NCBI GenBank assembly: GCA_026545765.1
Contig: CM048840.1
Coordinates: 28,462,765 to 28,526,764 of the forward strand
DNA from: Plantago major
Lineage: Eukaryota > Streptophyta > Magnoliopsida > Lamiales > Plantaginaceae
Length of the DNA: 64,000 bases
Direction of reading: 5' to 3'
Shown: positions 32,982-44,358 of the stretch, one piece after another
How positions within the stretch are numbered: position 1 is the stretch's first letter
Layout of the letters: each line of letters starts with the position of its first letter
Notes under the pieces: generated by a model
Seen by the model: the letters and a program-made list of their open reading frames with translations, nothing else
Databases searched by the model: none
Told to the model about the DNA's origin: nothing
Program-made: the position numbers and the translations under genes

Positions 32982-35197
32982 CTCCACTCCCTCTTCCCAC
33001 AGTACCATTTTAATTATAACATATTCTAACGATCATAAAGTTTAACCTGTCTACTTTTCTAACGCTATATACTTACTCCGTCCCAAACTTGATTAAATTC
33101 TCGTAAGTTCGGACATGAATTTTAAGACTAAATTATAGTATTAACGTAAATTGTTTAGAAACAGTAGTTATTATTGAAGTATTAATGTGAATAATTAAAT
33201 TTCACTCTCTTCAAGTTCGACCTCTTAACGAGATGAAATTCTCTCATGATATCCGAGAGTCTCTGACTCAAGCTCACTCGGGTTGAAACTCCATGGAGAC
33301 AATCTCCGCATCCTAAATAGACTGAAACCGACCCCGAATGAGGGGGTATAGGTGTATTAATATAAATGATTTTATTTCACACCTCTTAACAAGTTCGAAC
33401 TTTTAGATGGGATGAAATTCTATGAGTAGGTAAAGTCGATAAAAGTATGATAGAGTGAATAAAGTATTAGAGAAGTTTCCATTTTAGATATGATAATTTG
33501 GAAATCGAGACAACCACAAAGGAAACTGAGAAGTTAAAATTGAGACAACTAAAATGGAAATTGAGAAGTTGAAATTGAAATGAATGGAGTAGATTGCAGT
33601 CACAAGGTTTTTTTTTTTAAAGATAATTTATTAGATAAAGTTAATCAGTTACATGCCGAATAAAAACTACGACTGTCTTTATCTATTACAACTTTAAACC
33701 ACGCAGGGCAAACATTCCAAATGAAATGAAAAAAAAGCGTCAGGGTTACAATCAAAGATGGGTTGTTATGATTGCAGTCGCAAGGTTAGGGAATAAAACT
33801 AACAGCAAAAAATCTGCTTGTCCTACTCCTTGATCAAGTTTAACCTGTCTAAAGTTTGAAGTTGAACATTTTTAAAAGAATATAGAAATTGGAATGCTAC
33901 CTCAAGTATGATGTAAATTTTGTTTTGGAAATCTACGTACTTGATATTTAAAATCTTGGATTTTTACTAAACGCAAGATACATTTTACTAAATGCGAGAC
34001 ATTTTTTTAAAAATTACAAAAATAGTCCAAAGTTTAATCATTTACAAAAAAAGGATCCAGTAGTTTTCAAAGTTGTAAATATGTCCTAAAACTATCCTAC
34101 TATATAAAGTCACAAATTCAAACTTCCAAAAATACATTCTAAACACAATTTCAATCATGAACGGAAATTATAAACGTTATGATGGTCATTGGGTGAGTTT
34201 TATTAACAACAATTTTTTTTCTTTCATAAAAAGTGGCCGGAATCCGGTACAATAGTTGCCGGATTCCGGCAAAATGCAAAATGGCGTGCCCTGCCAAACA
34301 GCAGGCCACCACCAGGTCGTGGCCTGCGTTACAATTTGGCAAGCCACAACCATTTTGAAGCGCATGCCACAAACATTTATGTATATACTGTTTATATATA
34401 GTTTTTATTTAATGGTTTGGTTATTTATGTTATAATTTTACGAAACCAAGTCTTCTCATAATGAGATTAGTTGCATACTAGGTACGTATACCTCATTCCA
34501 ACAAACCTAGACCGGGTACTGTTTTTTCCTGTAGGTTCTTGCCTAACTAAATTGGTAAAGAAATGCAAGCCTCAATCTTTCTTTGAAATGCTATTTCTCA
34601 AAAACTAAAATTATAAAATAAGGGAGGAGGCCTACAATATGTTTTAGCTTTTCTGTTACTCTTATTTCAAGCTTTGAACCAGTAATTTAATTTGTATGTT
34701 ATTTTAATTTTTTGAATTGTATTATTTGTTGTTGATATTTTGCTTTTTTGTTCATTTGAAGTACTTAATTAGGTGAATTGTGAAGTGGAAATATGGACGA
34801 TACTGGAAGTTTAGGTTACGTATGCGTATTCTGAAAGAGGAAATGTGATAAACATGGATTAGCATGGAGTTTGGTGCTGTAAGTGAAATCTAGATATTAA
34901 AATGGATGTGGTTTATAGCTTGTCTTATTATTCATTATTATTCATGAAGAGGAAAGAATGAAGGTGTTGGGTAATTTAGTTTATATTATTAGGTTTTTTT
35001 TTATAATTTGTAGGTCTTGTGGGACTTGATTATAAATTTATTAAACTTTAGACTATTTTTATAAATTTTCAAAAAATGTTATGCGTTTAATAAAATGTAT
35101 AATGCGTTTAACAAGTGCCTTATTCTAATATACTGAAAAGTTTGATGTATGTGTACGAGTAAGTAAAGAATCCTCATGAAAAAAAATGTAATAGTAC
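32982..35197. other. Gene-free stretch
   Basis: No gene. A possible Stowaway-like pair of ends (TA-CTCCGTCCCAAACTTG at about 33074 and AATGGAGTA at about 33592) could bracket a diverged element. A short direct duplication of GGAAATTGAGAAGTTGAAAT-like sequence occurs at about 33495-33575. Confidence 0.4.
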
Positions 35198-35781
35198 TAG
35201 GGGTGGGAGGAGGGTTCGGGTAATCCCGATCCCGTCCCGACCCTATACAAAAAAAATCCGATAGGGTCGGGTATTTAGGGATTGAATACCCGCAATATAA
35301 ATTTCCGAAACTTATATTATATGTTCGGGACGGGATTGGAAATGAAAATTTAATACCCGAAACCCGACAGGGTACCCGAAGAAACTTATATTCTTATAAA
35401 AACTAGTTATGCAATTAGGTCCACCGAGAAGATGATCATATGAGGATAATTTTATCTAGTGTCTAACTGGATAATTTTATCTAGTTTTAACAGCAAGCTA
35501 ATGTTCATTTAGCGATTTAATTAGGAGAGTCTTTAGGTAGCTAACAGTAGCAAAACACATGGTTCATAGTTTGCCGTTATATTATAACGTTTACAAATAG
35601 TTTATTTTTATTTATATGAAAATAAATACCCGATAGGGTAATCCGATCCCGATCCGATCTATTGCGGGTACCCGCGTAAAAGATAGGGTCGAGATTGGGA
35701 TGAATAAATTTAAATCTGAATTACCGGGTACCCGATGTTCAATCCCGAACCCGTCCCGAACCCGTCCCGCGCCCACCCCTA
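35198..35781. mobile_element. hAT-type non-autonomous element, exact 8-bp duplication
   Basis: Ends are TAGGGGTGGG and CCCACCCCTA, a perfect 10-bp TIR. AATAGTAC is duplicated exactly (35190-35197, 35782-35789). Subterminal zones carry many CCCGA/TCGGG and CCCGATCCCG motifs. It is 584 bp with no coding capacity. Confidence 0.93.
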
Positions 35782-35929
35782 AATAGTACTGGATTATTTG
35801 GACAATTTGACATCTTTAAAAGTTAATACCACATGTCGCCAGAGGGAGAAAGGGGCCATGTATCCCTTGATTGATCATAGTTATTGGAGGCAACGCTTTT
35901 ATAACCTCCTGCCACGGTTTCTTTCATGT

Positions 35930-36581
35930 CCCCACTAGTACAATTTCGGACAAGTATCAACTCACCAAATTCTTTTTTTATTTTCTTATTTTTTCAATAT
36001 TTTAACCTTAATCATAATTAGAGTCTGACCATGTTTTTAAATTAATTTATCTGAAAATTTTGAAAAAAACATCAGATCCCGTCACAAAATTTCAGTTTAA
36101 CACGTATTTTTATATAATATAATAATTTACATAATTGCAAAAAAATGATAAATAAAAGGGAGAAAATCGCATCTAACTTGACTCAGATCTTACATCTTCA
36201 ATTAAAAAGTTAAACATGTATGCATCAGATTGAAATTGAATGAGTAAGATAAATTGCCTCCTGATGTCCGATTGATGTTGATGCCATTCAAAAATCTTCT
36301 TCATATTTAATAGAAAAGGGTTCTACTTTTTGAAGCAATTGGGGCTTTTATCCTCAAAATAAAATTCTAGGTTGACGGATTTTAATTTTGAAGATTCAAT
36401 TTGGAACTGAAATTTTATGACGGGGTTTGATGTTTCTTCTAAAATTTTCAGATAAATTAATTTAAAAATATGACTAGACTCTAACTATGGTTAAGATTAA
36501 AATGTTGGAAAAATAAGAAAATAAAAAAAGAATTAAATAAGTTTACACTTGTCAAATTTTATAGAAGGTGGACTAGTGGGG
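35930..36581. mobile_element. TIR element with about 175-bp arms
   Basis: The left arm 35930-36115 is the reverse complement of about 36405-36581 with moderate divergence. Shared strings are CCCCACTAGT, TTTTTTTATTTTCTTATTTTT, AATTAATTTATCTGAAAATT and CGTCA-AAAATTTCAGTT, here shortened. Length and long arms suggest a Mutator-like or foldback element. I could not find a target duplication. Confidence 0.7.
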
Positions 36582-36789
36582 ATCCCCTATCATCAAAGCA
36601 ACAGCCTGCCACGATTGTTGCCTGCTTAACTGTATGCCGAGTTAAATAAATTGACCGGGAAGGTTAAAAGATTATTGGTTAAATAATCTTTGCGCGGGGG
36701 AATTTTTCACTCACCCACCTTTTTAGATGTCATGTGAATGATTATGTCCTTCATGATTCAGAATTTATGATGAAGTTCAATTTGAGCCT

Positions 36790-37320
36790 GAGGTTTGGCT
36801 TTTGACAAAAAGTCTAGTTTGCCACTCTATTTAAACATTTCTTTAAAAATACAAGTTTTATCTTATTACACATTTGTCTCAAATATTTTGTATTTTACAA
36901 TATTGACATATAATTCAATATAATTCATAGAACTTTCAAATTATAATAAAAAAATTCCAAAGCTCCGGCTCGGAACTTCCATGGAAGCTCTGGGGCCCAG
37001 AGCTTCCAGGTAGCTCCGGACCTGGAGCTTGGAAGCTTCGATTTGGAGCTTCCATGAAAGCTCCTTTTCCAATTTTAGTTGGTTTTTTTAAAAAAGTTTT
37101 TCTTGAGTTGAAGAAGAAGATGGATAAAAATATGAAAAATTAAAACTTTGGGGTTTCTTTTTATTGTAATTTAAAAAATTTAGGGGTCAATTGTAATAAA
37201 ATGAAATATATAATTTAAACGGAAAGGGAAGAGAGAATGTATTTTTCACTCTCTCTCCCACCTGTGTTGCCTTTTGTCCTTCGTCGTAAATAAAATTTTA
37301 CTCTAGTTCAAAATTTTTCC
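36790..37320. repeat. Repeat family P with palindromic GAGCTTCCATGGAAGCTC core, copy 1
   Basis: The core 36961-37072 holds several versions of GAGCTTCCATGGAAGCTC, itself a palindrome. The left flank CTTATTACACATTTGTCTCAAA matches, inverted, the right flank of copy 2 near 51725-51760. No coding capacity. Confidence 0.6.
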
Positions 37321-38055
37321 TTATTCATAAAATGAGAAACATCAAGGACCTAAACGTTTACAACATCTAAAAAGGTGGTCGGATGAAAACCGCCCGTTAA
37401 ATACTTCGAGTTTATTATTCTCGCCTGCAAAATTTAACATACATGTTTAACAATGCAGTGTCGCATGATTTTTTAAATTTTCTATTATAGTTTTACCACA
37501 TACATTATATGTTACACTGTACAATGCATTTGACGAGACATCATACAACATGTTGCATGGAAGAAAAATACGACCACATGTAATAAATGAAGGTTACAAT
37601 TACAATCAGGTCAACATTACAATTACAATCTGGTCAGCCCAAAATTTTATAAGTCCTTATGTTGGATTTTCAAATGGATCTTAAAAAAACATTGATCAAC
37701 TTGTTATGACAATTTATTTTCAAATCTTCAATTCCCTTTTGAAACCATGATACTAAATTTTGGGTGAATATCCTATATTGGCTTAGGTTCAACGTTGGTA
37801 ATAATAATTCGACCATTTAAATTAAAAATTTCAAAGGTTTATAACGATAAAATAAATCAACCTATTTTCTAGAGTCGATTCTATCACCTCTTGCAAAATG
37901 TCTCAGGTTACCAATAAAACAATACTTTTTTTTTGGAACGAAAGAACTTGTCTTATTACTTTCCAAAACAATGTACGTACATTTAAGGGCCGACATAAAC
38001 GTGTCCAAGCCCAAACCATGTTTCTACTAAAAGACTACATCAAATAAAGACATAA

Positions 38056-41000
38056 TTAAATCAAAGCAAAAGTCGAGACAAGCGCAGCAACTTTTGGGGA
38101 GCGGCATCGAATCCAGACTGTCTGCTGGATCTCCTGGATTACGGATTTGACATCACAGTTCATGTGTTGGAACAAGGCCTCGTTACGTGCTCGCCAAATG
38201 TGATAGATCATCTCCGTAATCAACGCTCGAAAAACATAAGCTTTACTTCCTTTCCCTCGAGCTTTCCATCGCAACCAATCAATCAAACTTTGCCAATTGG
38301 GGAGTGAGGGGTGCGATACGTGCATCCAGCGGAGGCACCCCTTCACAATCTCATATGTAACAGCACATTGGAAGAATAGATGGTCACCAGATTCCATCTC
38401 ATCGCAAAAAGAACACTTCCCATCCGTACCAATACCAAAGAAAGACAACCGATCCTTTGTTGCCAGTCGGCATTGAAGAGCCAGCCATAGAATGAAAACA
38501 GCCTTTGGCCTAGCAGGATTTCGGATCACCAGGTCCCTCCATTCCACCTTCGGTGGGCAGCCCCGAAGAAACTGATAAATGGCACGAACTGAGAATCTGG
38601 GCAAAGCAAGTTGTTTGTTCCATTCGGCCGTATCTTGTAGTATATCCCGAACCTTAAGAATAGCTTTCATAGTCACAGAGCTACATGCAGGAATCCTCAA
38701 TTCACCACCTGGTTGACTCTTTATATAATAGCTATGCACCCCAGAGGAGTCGACTTTGTCCAATTTTCCACAGTAACTTAGCAATAAGGGCCTTATTCCA
38801 CTCCGGTAAGGCAATGAGATTCAGCCCTCCACAACTTCTAGGAGTACATACTTTCTTCCAAGAGACAAGAGCTCATTGATAGTTACCATCCTTGCCACTC
38901 CATAAGAAACTCCGGCAAATACGCTGTATATGATCCAGAATCGTCTTCGGGAAAGGAAACACCTGCAACCAATAGGAAGTGATGGAATTGAGGACACTCC
39001 GTATTAATTGTTCCCGACCAGCGTAACTCAATAGACGAGTCGTCCAGTGATTGACTCGACCCAGAATCCGATCCAGTAGGGGTTGGTATTGGGAAGCGGA
39101 CATCTTACGATGTGAGAGAGGCACTCCCAGGTACCGAACCGGGAGTCTACCCGCAGCAAAACCCGTGGCATTGAGGATGCGTAGCTGATCGCCGCTAGAT
39201 ATGCCACCGCAGAACACCTTTGACTTGGCAAAGTTAGCACGAAGACCAGTAGCATTCAAAAAATGCTGGAACCGTGACATCATAATTTGCACCGATGTCA
39301 AAACACCCCGCATAAACAACATCACATCATCAGCAAAGCAGAGGTTAGTGATGTGCAACTTTTCACACTTCGGGTGAAAGTTAAAATCCGGCAAATCCCT
39401 CAGTGTCTGTAGGCATCTACTAAGGTATTCCATAACAAGTACAAATAGGTAGGGGGAAAGTGGGTCACCCTGACGTAATCCTCTGTGTGCTTTCAATAGT
39501 CGAGAAGGCTGCCCATTGACTAAATATTTATAGGAAACCGTCGAAACACAACACATAATTCAGCATACGAATTGAGCTGGAAAACCCAATTCTTTCATTA
39601 TCATCTCCAGTGCACCCCACTCTACTGTATCATAGGCCTTATGCATATCCATCTGTATCATACACCTCGGTGAGATACCTTTCCTATCATATCCCTTTAC
39701 AAGTTCCTGAGCAAGTAGGATATTATCTTGGATAACCTTCCCCGGTAAGAAGGCTGATTGGTTATCACCCATAATGGAGTTTATCACCTTCCCCAAGCGT
39801 GATGTAAGAATTTTGGAGATAATCTTATACACTGTTGTACAACAAGCAATCGGTTGCATATCTCTAACCTTCGAGGCATCCGGAATCTTCGGTATCAAAG
39901 TAACCAAAGTGCAATTAAGAGCAGGATACATCACAGAAGTGTCAAAGAAATCCATAACAGCCTCATAAACATCTTCCTTCACCACAGACCAAGACTTTTT
40001 GAAGAAGCAAGCATTAAAACCGTCAATTCCTGGGGCCTTTAAATCTCCTATGTCTTTCAAGGCAATATCGACTTCTTCACGAGTAATAGTGCGCACCAAG
40101 AATTCCCGATCGCATTGGCTCAGCCGCTTCCCACGTCGAATCATATCAATATCAATACCAGCCCTCCTCGAACTAGTCCGACCTACCAAACGGGAGTAGA
40201 AGGTCACAATTTCAGATTCGAAATCGGCCTCCCTCGTAAGAATCTGACCCTCATCCGTTTCCAGCCTACGGATCCTTGTACGTTTATTCTTTTCTCGTAG
40301 TTGGGCATGAAAAAAGGAGGTGTTTCCATCACCCAAACTAATCCAATCCACCTTGGATTTCTGTCGCACAATCTGTTCATCAATATCAATCCATTGTTCC
40401 AGCTCCACAAAATCTTCTCTCACTCGACGAATAAGTCCAGGATTGAATCTGTCACGGCTTAGCTCAATCTGCCGTGCCTGGAGTTGTTCCCGCAGCAACC
40501 GAACCTACTCTTGTGATCTGCTTAGCCGTTTGCTTAACCTCCACAAGTCAGGTCGAAGCCGTTTTAGCTTGACCCATAATCGTTCCTGTGGAGATGCCGG
40601 TCCAGCACGTCTCCAAACCCTTCGAATAGTGGGAATGAAATCACCGGTGAGCAAAGGTAATTAAGAAATCGGAACCTCGCTCGTCTTCCCTGATACCTTA
40701 TATAATTCCTGAATCGCAGAGGGGAGTGGTCAGAAAGTCCCGGGACCAAGGCTTCAATATCCACCTCAGGATTAGCTTAGAACCACTCCGCATTTCCAAG
40801 TGCTCGATCAATACGAGAATATATGATGCCATCTTCATGTTTATTGGACCACGTAAATCTCTCACCTGACATATGTATCTCGAACAACCCCACCTCATCC
40901 ATCATCTCAACCAGATCTCTAAACTCATGTTCATGTACATGATTACCCCCAATACGATCATCATAGCAGAGGACATTATTGAAATCGCCCACACAAACCC

Positions 41001-41448
41001 AAGGTTCCCTTATGCCAGCTGCCAAGGCACGAAGATCATTCCACAGGTCGAGACGATTAGTAAGCTGGTTATGTGCATAGATAAAAGTAATCAGACCCCG
41101 ATCTACCCCATCCGAATCATACCATCGGCAATGTAATAACTGATCAGAGCACCTAATAAAAGTCACTGATACTCGACTCGGGTCCCATAGGATCCAAATT
41201 CGACCCAACACATGAGCTGAGTAGTTATCCCAAAAATTCCACCGAGTACCAAATCTTCTCCTTATTCTATCCTTATTTACTTCTCTAACTCGTGTTTCTA
41301 ACAGGCCCGCTATACTGACATTCCATTCCAGAAGACGGGAGCCAATCTCCTTATGCTTAGCGACCTTATTTAGCCCCTGACATTCCAGGCTAACATCTAT
41401 CATGATGTTGCTCCCCACCTGAGCCACTTCCAAGCTCAAGTGAGGCAA
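38056..41448 (-). pseudogene. LINE ORF2: endonuclease, reverse transcriptase, zf-RVT
   Basis: Would nick the target DNA and reverse-transcribe the LINE RNA. The AP-type endonuclease starts at 41448 and shows WVCVGDFNNVL, FTWSNK and YSRIDRALGN, then PGLSDHSPLRF. The reverse transcriptase (from 40498) shows PGIDGFNACFFKKSW, QPIACCTTVYKIISKIL, NQSAFLPGKVIQDNILLAQE, GLRQGDPLSPYLFVLVMEYL and the catalytic LCFADDVMLF. The C-terminal zf-RVT part (38814-38056) has CSFCDEMESGDHLFFQC. Stops interrupt it after AEWF (about 40776), after QFVC (about 39560) and after GKDGNYQ (about 38873), and a frameshift follows near 38820-38760. Each of the three stops is one transition away from the residue usual in the family. 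Inactive. Confidence 0.93.
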
Positions 41449-41612
41449 AACCGTTTCGCATAATCAACTCATCCTCTGTAGCCTGCTTACTGTCAATAGA
41501 GCGAGGAGATCTTCTAGGTGATCCATGTCTACTACTGACCGTCGTCCAACCCACTTGCTCCCCAGTCCGCTGTTGTTGAATCTTCGATGGACCAGATGGA
41601 GCAGTCTGCTAT
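41449..41612 (-). pseudogene. C-terminal fragment of LINE ORF1
   Basis: The minus strand encodes a Ser/Arg/Gln-rich end (RTGEQVGWTTVSSRHGSPRR) just before ORF2, as expected for the tail of plant LINE ORF1 (nucleic-acid-binding Gag-like protein). No zinc knuckle is left. Assignment is by position and composition. Confidence 0.5.
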
Positions 41613-41616
41613 TTTG

Positions 41617-42095
41617 AATAGCGTTCTCAGTACCTTTAAACTATCTGAAACAAACCAAAAACTTTGGGGACGTTACATTCACCCCTTTGAATTGTGTGAT
41701 GTCCTCGTCGCACCTAGTCCAAACCAACCGTGCACTCCTCTGCGGATTTTGGGTTGCTTGATTGTGATAACATTTCTAACACTCAGCCCCGCCCCCTTAC
41801 AGGCTGAGGACTTACCCTTTGAGCCGACGCGGTTATCCATGTGTTGCTTTCCGGGTGATATGCTGGCCCCATTGTATTAACACATATCATTTCTTGTGCA
41901 CTTTGACCTCATTTGTGTGCGGATCGGGAGACTTCTCAGTTAGTTATTCATCCTAAAATTGCTCCAGAGCAAACACGTTTAACTCTAGAGTTTTTACGGT
42001 TGGATTCACAAAAAAAAGGTGCACCTTACTGATATGAGTAACGTTCTCAACCCATTTAAAACTTATATGAAACTTTGGTGCGTTACATATACCCT
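41617..42095 (+). repeat. Dispersed repeat R1, longer copy with terminal direct repeats
   Basis: About 60 bp at the left (AGCGTTCTCAGTACCTTTAA to GGACGTTACAT, 41621-41683) recur at the right (AACGTTCTCAACCCATTTAA to GTGCGTTACAT, about 42042-42090). The middle shares its second half with 18912-19260. The layout fits one unit and part of the next of a tandem repeat with a unit of about 420 bp, or a very small LTR-type element. Confidence 0.65.
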
Positions 42096-42197
42096 ATCCT
42101 TTAAAATTTAAATTGGTTGTTACTCTGGCTCTTTACTACTTGGGTCTAGAAAATTAAATTATTTACTCTCAATCATTATATTAATTGATCACTCACT

Positions 42198-42850
42198 GCC
42201 TGTTTGGGAAGTGGCTAAGAGCCAACTAAAATCTCGTCTCTACTATTTTCGGGTTTGGCTAAAGGTTTTAATCGGTTGAACAGTACCCGTTTTTAATCAC
42301 CAACTATTCATAATTCAATTAAATTTTATCTTTCTACCTACTATTTTTCTCTCACTTTACCTTTTCATTTATTATAACAACATTAAACCAATCAAATAAT
42401 ATTAAAACCAATCAAATAATCTTAAAAACACTTACATCACTTCACTTTTACATACGCTATATAACAATCCTATAAAACCTACTCCCTTCGTCCCAGGGAA
42501 CTTCATACATTAGGGTTAGCGCGCAGTTTTATGCGAAAAGTTAAAGTAATGATAGAATATATAAAAGGTGGAAAAAAGTGTACTTTTAGTGGCAAAATGT
42601 GTAATTTAAGTGTAAAGTTGAGATTGTTTATTATTTGTTGGGTGTGGGGTAGCTTCCTTTTTTGGTAATGTATGAAGTTCTATGGGATAGCTAAAAATGG
42701 CAAATGTATGAAATTCTGCGGAACGGAGGGTGTATAAAACTTTAATTCCATTCCAAACACAAATTTTCAAAACTCAATTATAATTCAGTTTACTATTCAT
42801 AGTTAAAACCCAATTAAAATCTAGTCCATTTTAATCGCTTCCCAAACAGC
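42198..42850. mobile_element. TIR element containing a Stowaway MITE
   Basis: Starts GCCTGTTTGGGAAGTG and ends GCTTCCCAAACAGC, with related subterminal AATTAAAATCTAG-type sequence. The flanks CACTCACT and CACTCAAA agree in six of eight bases, consistent with a decayed 8-bp hAT-type duplication. The Stowaway element at 42482-42732 interrupts it. Confidence 0.65.
42482..42732. mobile_element. Stowaway-type MITE nested in the TIR element
   Basis: After TA it starts CTCCCTTCGTCCCAGGGAAC and ends GCGGAACGGAGGG, near a TA. The interior matches the MITE at 10405-10624 almost throughout. Confidence 0.75.
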
Positions 42851-44319
42851 CACTCAAAGGTTAAGTAGTTGATATTTGGGCCTTTCTTATATAGTAAGTA
42901 CAATCTGGGCCTATGGATTATATTTCCCCCCAGCCACACACCAAGTGACTCTTTGTTTACAAGCCCACCCAGGCTCCGAGCTTAGCTAAATCTACGACCC
43001 AAGCTCACGTACAATTCAACCACTTCAGATTTGGGCCCGGAATGACTGATGGGCCTGAAAGTGACGAGCTCATACATGCATAGGACTATATCCGATTCCT
43101 TAAACACCTTCTTCCAAAATCAAATTGTTATTTCGTGTGAGTGTGACGTATAGGCCGAAAGCACAATTTAATTTGTTCCTTAGCTTATCTCTGATTGTGA
43201 TCATACACCGGGTTTCTCAGCATAACGTTCTCTTGTGTTAACTGATCATAAAAGATAAAACTCAAGTTGAATTCATGGTTTCTTGTGTTGTTTACAATTC
43301 ACCATGTATGAGCAGCGGATCTTCTATGCCACTTTCGCGTGCTACATGAGGTGATTAAATTATGAAAAGAAGAACAAGAAAAGAAATGAGGAAGGAGTCA
43401 ATATTGATCAGCCAAATTTGAGTTATTTTGGCTTTGTTTAGCAAAAAACTAGTTGAAAAGCTAGCTGGTAGCTGATTAATTAGTTGGTAGCTGAATATGT
43501 AGCTGATAAGCTAGCTGATTTAAGAAATTGCGCATTCACATAACGAGCTTTTTATTAATCAATGGCCAGGAAAAGTTCATGGAGCTGAAAAGCTAACTAG
43601 TGGTATACAGAGCATTTGAATCGTCAACACATTTCCCTTTTCAGCATCAACTTTCTTCATCTTCTTTATCCATTGTTGAACATGGGATTCATGTATGGTG
43701 AGTTTAATGATGAGCCATGAATCATGATTACCATATGATCATTTTTTCTCCTTCAGATCTTTCCGCAATTTATGACATCTGGAACTTTGAATCTTCTTGG
43801 CTCCCTTTCACATAACAACTTTATGCATTAATTTATGGGTTAACTGGATATACTCTACAAAAAGATTGATGGCATCATTTACACATGCTATATATTTATC
43901 GTTAGAATACTTCATTTTCAATATAATTCGTCTGTGGAATATTTCTGAAGATGGTTGCAATAGGTTTGCCAGTGAAGTTAGTAGAGCTTAGCTAACTTTT
44001 TAATCTTAAGTATATATCCACCCATGACTAAGTCGACTTGTAATCAGAATATGAGTGTGATTGGAATTATGGTACTATTGCATGTTATGGGAGTGTGTAT
44101 CCAGCTAAATGTAAGAAGTTATATATGGAACAATATGCATCGATGGAGTTATGAGGTGGTCGAATGGTAAGGAACATGCAGGTACACGTACATAAGTGTT
44201 TGGATCGAATAGCATGATATTTTTTTTTTCTTCTGAAATTGAGTGTTATTTTTTTGAATTGAGTCTTGCATTTAAATTAGTTGGTTTATTTGTATACGTA
44301 AACATGCGTAATATTGAAT

Positions 44320-44323
<4 letters not shown>
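42851..44323. other. Gene-free stretch with a possible hAT MITE
   Basis: No gene is recognised. About 43430-43612 has related inverted ends (GGCTTTGTTTAGC and the complement of GGTATACAGAGC) and repeated GCTAGCTG/AGCTGAT motifs, which look like hAT subterminal repeats; no target duplication is evident. Confidence 0.4.

Positions 44324-44356
<33 letters not shown>
44324..44356. repeat. Poly(T) run, 33 bases
   Basis: A long T homopolymer, which could be the tail of a minus-strand retrocopy, but no recognisable retroelement body follows it. Confidence 0.95.

Positions 44357-44358
<2 letters not shown>

Larger units (their letters stand above)
37926..41612 (-). mobile_element. LINE-1-type non-LTR retrotransposon, 5'-truncated
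   Basis: On the minus strand, from about 41612 down to a short poly(A) (T-run at 37926-37934 on the plus strand). The order is the end of ORF1, endonuclease, reverse transcriptase, zf-RVT and 3'-UTR ending GTTCC then A-run. The 5' boundary abuts repeat R1, so ORF1 is mostly lost by 5' truncation or by the repeat. I found no convincing target duplication. Confidence 0.92.

Noticed and set aside
37926-41612. Target-site duplication for the large LINE
   Set aside because: Sequences flanking the T-run and the ORF1 end do not match; the 5' side is occupied by repeat R1.
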